A stretch of 64,000 nt of DNA from the IMG/VR virus record IMGVR_UViG_3300031857_000069, positions 32,137 through 96,136 of that record; one strand, written 5' to 3'. The first letter of the stretch is position 1. The number at the start of each line of letters is the position of its first letter. Origin of the DNA: a virus. Shown piece after piece: positions 33,936 through 45,900 of this stretch. A program made the translations under genes and the position numbers. The notes beneath the pieces were generated by a model. It did no database searches. It saw only the letters and a program-made list of their open reading frames with translations, and was not told the origin of the DNA.

Positions 33936-36900
33936 ATGATACAAACAGGTTTTGACTCTAGGATAAAAGTACAACAAATAATTGATAGTCAACTTCCTGA
34001 ATTTATTTTAGATGAGAGTCCAAAAGTTGTAGACTTTCTGAAGCAATATTATATTTCTCTAGAAAATCAAGGAGCAACAGTTGACATTGCTGAAAATCTA
34101 GATCAATATTTAAAACTTGATAACTTAACTCCGGAAGTAATAGTTGGATTTACAACTCTTTCTACTGATATTTCTTCGTCCACAACTACTATTGAAGTTT
34201 CAACAACCAAAGGATTTCCTCAAAATTATGGTCTTTTAAAAATTGATGATGAAATTATTACATATACTGGATTAACTACAAATACCTTCACCGGTTGTGT
34301 TCGTGGTTTTTCTGGAATTACAAATTATCATCATGATCTCCAATCTGAAGAACTGGTATTTTCTACATCAAACTCAGCATCACATGTAGGATTATCGACC
34401 GTACAAAATTTAAGCTCTTTATTTTTAAAAGAATTTTATAAAAAAATTAAATATTCTTTAACTCCAGATCTAGAAAACAAAGATTTTGTTTCAGATTTGA
34501 ATGTTGGCAATTTCATTAAAGAAGCAAGAACTCTTTATGAATCTAAAGGGACTGAAGAATCATTTAAAATTCTTTTTAATGTTTTATTTGGTGAAACTCC
34601 AAAGGTAATTGATCTTGAACAATTTTTGTTAAAACCATCATCATCAACTTATGTAAGGAGAGCGGTTGTTATTGCTGATGTAATTTCAGGAGATCCTTTA
34701 CAATTAAAAGGTCAAACAATATTTAAAAACAATGATATTACAACATCAGCTTCGGTATCAGAAGTTGAGATAATTCGAAGAAAAAATAAAACATATTACA
34801 AACTTTTACTTTTTATTGGTTATGATGATGCATTCCCAACAATAACAGGAACTTTCAATATTACAGGGAACACAAAAAATTTAAATTATGTAAGTGAAGG
34901 TGATTCAGTCATTACTGTAGATTCAACATTAGGATTTCCACAATCTGGAACAATTTATTCTGGAAATAATAAAATTACATATATTGATAAAAGTATTAAC
35001 CAATTTTTTGGATGTTCCGGAGTTACATCTGGTATTGCAACTGCTTCTACCATTTATTCAGATGAAACATATTATGGGTATGCTGAAGGAGATAAATCTA
35101 AAAAAGTCGAAATTAGAATTACTGGAGTTATATCAAATTATAAACCAATCACTACAAATTCTTCAATTTCCATAGGTGAACAAATAAAAGTTAAAAATAT
35201 TGGAACAATTATAAAAAATCCACAATTACCAATTCAAAAAACTTATAAAGAAATTTTTGCAAATAGTTGGATTTACAATACCAGCTCAAGATATCAAATT
35301 GATTCTTTTTCAACTCCACAAATTACTCTAAAAAGTAATATTGATAAATCTAGTCTTAAAGTCGGTGATTATATTGACATTTTAACTCGTGATTCCCAAA
35401 CTATAATAAATTCTAATTTAGAAATAACTTCAATTTTTGAAAATCAAATAACAATTGCAGAGGGTTTTAGTCTTTTACCAGATTTAAAATATGATATTAG
35501 AAGAAAGATTAAAAATGCTAATGCTTCTAATGTAGAATTTGAATATAATCCTACAACTTCAGACGTTCAAAATGTTTATGATGAAAATAATGAGCACATG
35601 TATGTTGCCTCAAACTCATTGCCATCATATCAAATTTCAAATTCACTCTTTTCTTATAATGCTTCTGGAGTTAGTGGAAAAAACTCAATCACACAATTAT
35701 ATTCAACCATTACTTTTTCAGAAAGAGTTTCTTTTTTGACAGGTAGTGAAATATACTATACTGCTTCAGATACCCCAATCTCAGGATTGAGTGAAGGATT
35801 ATATTATGTCGAAGTTGTTTCAGGAACAAATAATCAACAAATTAAACTATATCTTTCTAAGAGTTTAGTTGGAACTGAAAACTATGTGTCTTTTGGCACT
35901 TTAACGGATGGTACACATAATTTTATTTTAGATTCTCAAAAACAAAAAGTTTTATCACCACAAAAAATACTTAGAAAATTTCCTATTTCCAATAATATTG
36001 GTGATGGTAAATCTGATTTAACACTTCCTGGAGCAGTTGGAATTTTAGTTAATGGAGTTGAAATTTTTAATTATAAATCTGATAAAAAAATTTACTATGG
36101 ACCCCTAGAGTCTGTAAATGTACTAAGTGGGGGAACTGGTTATGATGTTATTAACCCCCCATTACTATCACTGTCCTCTGGATCTGCTCTTGTTCAACCA
36201 GTCATTAGTGGTTCAGTAGAAAAAATTTATGTTGATCCTCAAGATTTTGATATTGACGTTATTGTTTCAGTTGCTTTAACCGGTGGAAATGGGACAGATG
36301 CTACTTTTGAACCAATTGTAGAAAGAAAAAGAAGAGAGATTGCATTTGATGCAAGAGAAATATCAAATGGTGGTGGAATAAGTACAACTTTTGAAACTAT
36401 TACATTTCTTAGTGATCATAATTTATATGATGGTCAACCTATTCTTTATAGACAGGGTGGAAATTCTCCATTGGGTATTGGCACTTATTATGGATCAGAT
36501 GCTAATACTGGAAGGACACTTAAAAATGAGTCATTATATTATAGCAAATTTATCAGTAATAATACAATTCAACTTTATGAGTCATTTGAGGATTTTAAAT
36601 CTGGAATTAATACTGTAGGATTTACAACAATTGGTACAAGTGGTATTCATAAGTTTGCTACAGAACCAAAAAATACTCTATCTGAAATTAAGATCATAAA
36701 TCAAGGAAGTGGATATACAAATAGAAAATTAAGAGTTGTTCCAACTGGAATTTCTACAATCAATCATACAATCTCATTTTCAAATCACGGTTTTAAAGAT
36801 GGTGAATTAATTGTATATTCAAGTACAGGTAATTTAATATCAGGATTGACTACAACAAATCAATACTATGTTCTTAAGGTTGATAATGATACTTTTAAAT

Positions 36901-39900
36901 TATCTAATGCTGGCATTGGAGGAACAGTAAGAACAAATTATTTAAGAAAAAATTATATTAGTTTAGGATCTACAGGTTCTGGTTATCACGTTTTCAATTA
37001 TCCAGATATTTATTTAAAAGTAGAATATTCTGCAGTTGGTTTTGGTAGCACTCAAATTACAGGTGTTATTGATGCAACTCCAACTATACGTGGAGAAATT
37101 GTAGATGTTTATGTTTATGAGAAAGGATCTGACTATGGATCTACAATTTTAAACTACCATAAAAAACCATCTATTTCCATTAAAAATGGTAAAGATGCTC
37201 AACTTAAAGCAAACATTATTAATGGATCAATACAAGATGTTTTTGTTCAATATGGTGGAACTGAATACTATTCAACTCCAGATATTATTGTAACTGGCAC
37301 AGGAACTGGTGCTGCTTTGAGAGCTATTGTGGTTAATAATAAAATTACTGACGTGATTGTTGTAAATCCTGGTACAGGATACTCCACTGCAAATACCACT
37401 ATTTCAGTAATCCCTGCAGGCAAAAATGTTTTACTTGATCCTCAAGTAAGATCTATTACAGTTAAAAAAAATGTTTTATATAAAGATATAGATGATACTT
37501 CTTTAGAGGCAGTAGATCTAGTAACATCATCATATAATAATTTGCAATATGGAGTTTTTTCATATTCTCAAACGCTTCAATCAGAATTTAAAAGGTATGA
37601 GGGGCAATCTCAATTTTTTGATGATGGAACAATTCACTCACCTATTATTGGATGGGCATATGATGGTAATCCAATTTATGGACCATATGGTTATGAAAAT
37701 CCAAAAGATAATTCAACACTTAAAAAATTAGTATCTGGTTATACTTTAAATACTGCAAATATTTTAAACAGACCATCTGGATTTAACTCTGGATTTTTTG
37801 TAGAAGACTACAAATTTACAAATTCTGGAGATTTAGATGAATATAATGGAAGATACTGTATAACTCCAGAATTTCCAAATGGAGTATATGCTTATTTTGC
37901 AACATCAATAATTGATGATGAAAACAATGTAGTTGGCAGTTTTCCATATTTTATTGGAGACAGATATAGATCCAAATTTATAGCAGAAAACAAAACTTTA
38001 AATCAATCATTTGATTTTAATAATTCTAATTTAGTCAGAAATACATTTCCATATAAAGTTAATGATAACTATGCTGATAATGATTTTATAATTGAATCAA
38101 ACGAAATTGTTAATCAAACTGCAGTTGTTGAATCAGTCACTTTTGGTTCAATTGATAGTTTTGATATCATAAATTCTGGATATAACTATAAAATTGGGAA
38201 TACTTTACAATTCAATGAAGAAAATACAAATGGTGGAGGACTAATAGCACAAGTATCTGAAATTAAAGGTGAAGAAATTTCAAACTTACAAACTTCAATA
38301 ACATCATATAATGATGCAATTTTCACTTGGAAAAATGGAAATCAAGTTGAAGTTAAAGTTAGTCCAAAACACAATTTTGAAAATCTAGATTATGTAAACA
38401 TTTCTGGTTTTTCCACATCACTTTCTTCATTAAATGGATTTCAACAAATAGGAGTAACTTCATATACATCAGTTATTATTCAAGAAATTCCATCATATTC
38501 AGCAGCTGGTATTGTTACTGATGTTTATGTTTCTAATATCCCTGAAAATATTTCTATAGGAAGTAGTTTAACAATAGAATCAGAAAGATTATCAGTATTA
38601 AATATTTTTCCGGTTCAAAATGTACTTAGAGTTGTTAGAGAAACAACTGGCGCTGCTCATACTGCAACAACACCAATATATTTCAATACAGACACATTTA
38701 TAGTTAATAAATCTGTAGATTATTTTGAATCTAAAATTAATGATTTAATTTATTTTAATGCAAATCAATCTATTGGTGTAGGCACTACTTCTGGTATTGA
38801 TGTTAAAGTTATTAACAACATTGGAGTTCAAACTAATAATCTCATCTCAATTCCAACTCAATCAATTTATTTACCAAATCATTCATTTAAAACAAATCAA
38901 GCAGTAACTTTCACAAAACCTTCAAGTGCATCTGCAATTTCTGTTGCGAATACTGAAGGAAGCACGGCATTTAATTTACCTTCAAGTGGAGATAGTCAAA
39001 CTGTTTATATAATTAAAAAATCAGTAGATCATATTGGTATTGTCACTCAAATTGGATTGACAACATCAACAAGTGGTTTGTTCTTTATCAATAATGGTTC
39101 TAATGATTATCAATATTCCTTACAATCAAACTTTACACAAGTAAAGGGTGATATTGAAAAAATTGTAACTCAAGTTTCAGTTTCAACATCTCACGAACTC
39201 ATTTCTGGAGATATAATTAATCTTTCAGTAAAACCAAATCTTTCCGTTGGTATTGGAACTTCTACTGCTGTTAGATTAAAATATAATCAAGCATATAACA
39301 AATTACTAATTAATTCATTATCACTTACAGGAAGTAATGTATCAGGAGTTGGTAGTGCTTCCGAATTTAGTTACACATACCCAACTAGAGTTGTAACTTT
39401 AGATACTGCAGTTGGAATAGCTTGGACTAGTAGTGCAATTTCTCCCACAGCAACTAGAAATGCTCAACAAATATATGATTACATTTGGGATAACTACACT
39501 CAATTTGATATTGATGGGGATGGAGTTGTAAGTTATAATGATGGAGTATTAATTACAAGATATCTATTTGGACTTGCATCTTTTCCGAATATTGCAACTG
39601 GAATTACATTCCCACAAAATGCAATTAGAACAACACATGCAACATGTTACGCAAGATGTGGAATAGTCAGTTCTTATTTTGATGTTGATGGTAGTGGATT
39701 AGTACAACCTCTTGGAGATGGTCTTTTAATTGCAAGATTTGCCTCTGCACCAGGAGATATATCTCCTGGTGCTTTAGGATTTAATGTAGCTCCAGCTGTT
39801 AAAAATTATGGAAATGTTTTATATATTCCAAATCATGGACTCGAAACGGGCAATAAAATTTTCTTAGATTATTTTGTAAACAATAAAAAAGAATACTTTG

Positions 39901-42900
39901 TTTATAAAATTGATAAAGATACCATTAATATTTGTGAAACGTATCTTGATTCAATTTCAAATCCTCCTCTCATAGTCAATAATTTTTCTTTTACAACTGC
40001 AACTTTTGCTCAAATCAATCCAGCAATTCCTACAATCAAAAATAATAACCTTGTATTCAATTTAACGGATTCTTCTCTATCTGGTTATAAGTTTAAAATA
40101 TTCTATGATCAGGAATTTAAGGATGAATTTATTTCTATAGGATCTACATCCACATTCTCTGTAAGTGGTCTAGGAACTGTTGGGATATCAACCAATGCTT
40201 CGCTAACAATTAATTATAGTGAAGGTTTACCAACTCAACTATTCTATGCCTTAGAGAAATCTGGTTACATTAGCACTGCTGATAAAGAAGTTCAAAATTA
40301 TTCTCAAATTAATTTTATTGATAGTTATTATAATGGTTCTTACAATATTTCTGGAGTTGGGACAACAACATTTAGTATTTCATTAACAAAATCACCAGAG
40401 AAAAATTATTATACTCAAAGTGATTGTGATAGTTTAGAATACACTACAACTTCTGCAAGTGCTTCTGGTGGAGTTTCTAAGGTTAGGACAATTTCAGCAG
40501 GATCCAATTTTAAAAAGTTACCAGTATTCGAAGGAATTGATTCAATTTCAGGAACAGGTGCATATATTATACCAAAATCAGATTATGTTGGACAAATTAA
40601 TGAAATTAGAATTCTAAATGAAGGTTTTGAATATTCTTCAGATAAAACTTTGCGACCAGAAGCATCTATTCCTAAGTTTTTAACTATTGAAAATTCAAAA
40701 ACAATTGAGGAAGTTAATGTTACATATGGTGGAAAAAATTATATTTCAGCACCAGATATAATTTTAGTAAATTCTGATACTGGAGAAAAAATTGATTCGG
40801 GATTAATTCTAGCAAATTTATCCGCAAATGTAATTACATCAGTCAATGTTATTATTGAACCAAAGGGATTGCCTGAAAATCCTGTTACTATGAAAGTAAT
40901 TAATAATTCAAATGGAGTTGGTATTAGTTCTATACAATCTTCATCATCTGGAATAGTAACTTGTTCTTTACTATCACCATCATCTGGTTTTAGTGTAGAA
41001 CCATTTGCAGTTGGTGATAAAATTTATGTAGAGGGAATTGAAAAGTATGGAACTGAAGGAGATGGACTAAATTCTGAAAATTATGGTTATCAATTTTTTA
41101 CAGTTTCTAGTTATACTGCATCAACATCAAGTACCCCAGCAGTTGTAAGATTTAATTTATCAGGTTTAACAACAAATCCAGGAATTGCAAAAACACTCGA
41201 TAATAATTATGGAAGAATTATTAACTACAGTGATTATCCATCATTTAACTTTAATCAAGTTTTTTCAAATTTTATTATTGGAGAATCGCTAGAAATAAAA
41301 GAACAAAGTAATTTTATTGAAAAAGATTTAAAAATTTCAGAATCAAATAATAATTATATTAAGACTTCGGGATCATATGAATTAGAAAAAGGTCAAATTA
41401 TACGCGGAACTCAATCTGGTTCAATCGCTACAATTAATGAAGTTAAAGAATCAACCGGACAATTTATCATTGATTATTCATCAGTTCAAAATATTGGATG
41501 GTCAGATAATATTGGTAAATTAGATGAAGATACTCAAGTCATATCTGATAATGATTATTATCAAAATTTATCATATACTGTAAAAAGTAATCAAGAATGG
41601 ATTGATATAGTAAGTCCTGTAAATGGAATACTTCATCCAAGTGGTCTCAAAAACTTTGCAGATACTCAAATTATTCAGAATGTTGGTGTTGGAACAACAA
41701 ATGTAGAAGAGTATGTCAATTCTTACTACAATATTATAGATGAAAATAGAGTAGATACAATTAATAATTTTGATTTTGTTCAGGATTTTGATGTGAATCA
41801 AACTAAAAATATTTCTAGATTTGTAAAACTCCAAAATAAAAGACTATCAAATTATTTTGAATGCAGAACAAACAGAGTTCTTGAAATTGATGATATTAGT
41901 TCTGAATTTTCAACCTCCGACCAGGCACTTGATTTAGATACTTCTGCAAAAATTGTAGATATCATTTCTTCTAGAAAGTATAATAAGTATCTCGTACAAA
42001 TATCAAGTAAGGACTATTCCCAATCTCAATTTAATGAAGTAATAGTCTTAAATGATAATTCCAATATTATTACGTTAGAAAAAGGAACAATATCTGTAGG
42101 ATCTTCAATTGAAACTGGTTATATTTCAAATAGTATTGGAGATGTTTATGGATACATTGATGATAGCACTGGAGATTACTATCTTAAGTTTACTCCTAGA
42201 GAAGGATACAATACATCTTATAATATAAAATATTTAAATACCACCTTTACAAATTACACTTCAGGTGTAGGCACTGCTTCTATAGGATTTATTAATCTCA
42301 CTGGAACAACATCTACAGTTTCTTCAGGTTCAACTGCAATTTTATTAGAATCAAGTGCTGCAGTAATAGAATCTATTCATTCTGAAATTCATTTAATTGA
42401 TAATGTAACTAATGAAATGAATTATGTTGAACTTTTTGTAGATCATAATGGTACAGATACAAATATATCAGAATTTTATTTTGATAGTGAAGATGGAATG
42501 AGTTCTAATTTTATTGGATCATTTGGAGCTTCCATTAGTCCAAGTGGTATTTTATCATTAACCTGCACAAATACTTCAACCAATAGTATAACAATTCGAT
42601 CCAAAAATATTGGATTTGGAACAACTGCATCTGGATCTGGTATAGGGACATATAGATTTAAACAACCAGCTCAACTTGAAGGATATGAAAATACTGTGAA
42701 ATATGATTCATTATATACAAATGTTTCATCAGCATCAACTATTATTTCATATCAGTCTACACAATTTAATGCAGTAAAATCAGTTTTAAAGGTAAGTATT
42801 GGTCAAACAAGTGCATTACATCAAGTAATGCTTATTTCAGATTCTAATAATGTTTATACAACTCAATATCCATTCTTATCAATAGGAAGCACTTCTGGAA

Positions 42901-45900
42901 TAGGAACTTTTGGTGGTGAAATATCTGGATCAACAGTATCATTGAAATTTTATCCTGATGCAGGATTCTCAGGAACTTTTGAAATTTTAAGTTTTAATCA
43001 AAGTTTTTATAGAGAAAATGATTATGTAAATATTGCTCCAAATTTAGAATATAGTAATGTTTTAGAATCAGTTGGAGTTTCTAAGTACTTTGCTATTAAT
43101 GATGATGATATTAATACTCTTCAATTTGATCTTAAATATAATGGCGTGCCAATTTTCATGAAAACTTTTGATCCCTCAAATTCTTTAGTATTAGAACCAT
43201 CAACTGGAAACTTTAATATTTCAAATCATTTCTTTAGTACAGGTGAAGAATTAATTTACAGACCAAATTCAACTTTTATTGGAGTTGCTGCAACTTCAGT
43301 TGGAATTGGATCTACTTTAAATTATGTTGGAGTCGTTACCAATCTTCTTCCTCCAGTTGTATATGCAATTAAAATTAATAATGATAAATTTAAAATAGCA
43401 ACCAGAAAAGAATATGCCGCAGCTGGAATAGCGGTAACATTTACTTCAGTTGGTCTTGGTAATGCACATGAATTGGAAATGGTCAAGAAAAATGAAAAAT
43501 CAATTATTACAATTGATAATATAATTCAATCTCCAATATCATACTCTTTATTAAATTATACCGTTAATAATGGTACTTCTATTGGTGCAGCAACTACATT
43601 CTTTGCATTAAGTGGTATATCTTCAATTCTTATTGGAGATATTCTTAAGATTGATAACGAATATATGAAAGTTGAAAATGTTGGATTTGGCACAACATAC
43701 TCCGGACCAATTTCTTTTGCAGGGACATTCCCATTAGTTGGCGTTAAAAGAGGTTTTGTTGGATCTTCGGCAACTTCACATTCAAACTCGGGAATTGCGT
43801 CTGTTTATAGAGGATCTTTTAATATTTCAAAGAGTGCTATTTATTTTACATATCCTCCACAAGGAAGTTTAGAAGATCAATTACTTGTCGATTTTGATGA
43901 ACTTCCTGAGGCAAAATCATACTTTAATGGTAGAGTATTTTTAAGAAAAGATTATACTTCAAATGTAGTTTATGATAACATTTCTGAAAATTTCACAGGA
44001 ATAGGACAGACTTATAAATTAACTGTTGGTGGAGGAAACACTATTGGATTGGGAACTATAGGTGGAAATGGAATTGTTTTAATTAATGGAATTTATCAAA
44101 CTCCAACCACAGAAAATAATATAAACAATAACTTCAGAATTTTTGAGGATACTGTAGTTGGTGTTAGTAGTATAGTATTTTCAGGAATTACATCAACAAA
44201 TGGGTCACTTATAGTTTCAGAATCAGATATAAATTTAAATCAACTTCCAAGAGGTGGTGTAATTGTATCTTTAGGATCAACTCCTGGATTAGGTTATGCT
44301 CCTTTAGTTGGAGCATCTGTTACATCTATTATTTCTGGAGGTATAATTACATCTATTGGAATAGGAACAACAGGTAATTGGGGATCTGGATATACAAATC
44401 CAGTTTCTGTAGCGGTTACCGACTCTACTGGTAATGGATCAATAATTTCAGCAAACGTAGGTGCTGGAGGAACTCTTTCATTTACTATTGTTAATGGTGG
44501 GAGTGGATACACAAATCCAACAATTAATGTTTCTGCTCCAAGTTATAGTAATTTAACAGTAATTGGAGTTTCTAGATTAGGAATAGGGACAACAACTAGT
44601 TGTGGAACAGGATTATTAGTAAATGTTGATGTTGGTGCATGTTCAACTACAGGAATTGGATCAACACTCTTTGAAGTAACTAATTTTGAAATTGTAAGAA
44701 ATGGATATGGATTTAAACCTGGAGATGTTGTTAAGGTCGTTGGACTTGTAACTGCATATGGTTTATCTTCACCTATTTCGGAATTTAAATTAACAGTTGT
44801 TGATACTTTTACAGACTCATTCTCTGCTTGGCAGTTTGGTGAATTAGATTACATTGATTCAATTAAAAATTTACAAGACGGACTAAGAGTTAGATTCCCA
44901 CTTTATTACAACTCACAGTTATTAAGTTTTGAGAAAAATTCAAAAGATCAAGACTCTCAATTAATCGATTTTAATACATTATTAGTAATTTTTATCAATG
45001 GAATTCTTCAGCAACCAGGTGTTGCATATCAATTTAATGGAGGAACCTCGTTTACATTTACTGAACCACCTAAAGTAGAAGATAATATATCAATTTATTT
45101 CTATAGGGGAAGTTCTTTAGATAGTGAATATATAACAGTTTTTGAAACTCTTAAACCTGGTGATGATATTCAAATTTTAAGTAACAATTTACTTTCTGGA
45201 ATTACAACTACACAAAATTCTAGAGTAATTTCTGGAATAGTAACATCAGATATTATAGAAACATCACCATATGGTTTTCAAGGTATTGATGCTAGTAACT
45301 TCAAACCACTAAATTGGACAAAACAAAAAGTAGATAAGGTCATCGATGGTGAATTAATTTCTAAATCTAGAGATTCTATTGAACCTCAAATTTATCCAAC
45401 TGCTAAAATTATTAAAGACTTGACATCGACAGATGGTACAATATATGTCGATAATTCAGAATTCTTTAACTATGAATCGGAAATAACTCCAGATTTTAAT
45501 GCATTAATTATTTCTGGCACTCCAGATCCAGTATCTGCTGCTGTTACTGCTGTTGTTTCTATTGCAGGAACAATTCAGTCATTATCAATTAATAATGCTG
45601 GTGGTGGTTATGTAGGTGCGTCTATAAATGTAAGCATTTCGTCTCCAATGAGAATAGGTGTTGGGATTGGGACTACAGCAAATGCATCAATTAGTATAGT
45701 TAACGGTTCTTTATCTGCAGTTACAATTAATAATCCGGGATTTGGTTATACAACGTCAAATCCACCACAAGTTCTTGTTCCTTTACCAGATCCAACTTAT
45801 GAAAATATCACCAACATTACCGCAGTAGCAGGTAAATCTGGAAATCTAACTGGTATTGGAACAACAGTCGGTATTGGAACAGATTTGGCCCTTAGATTTA

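Noticed and set aside
39480-39760. Cellulosome dockerin with a real cohesin partner
   Set aside because: The two calcium loops look dockerin-like, but no cohesin or other cellulosome gene is present, so only the fold similarity is claimed.
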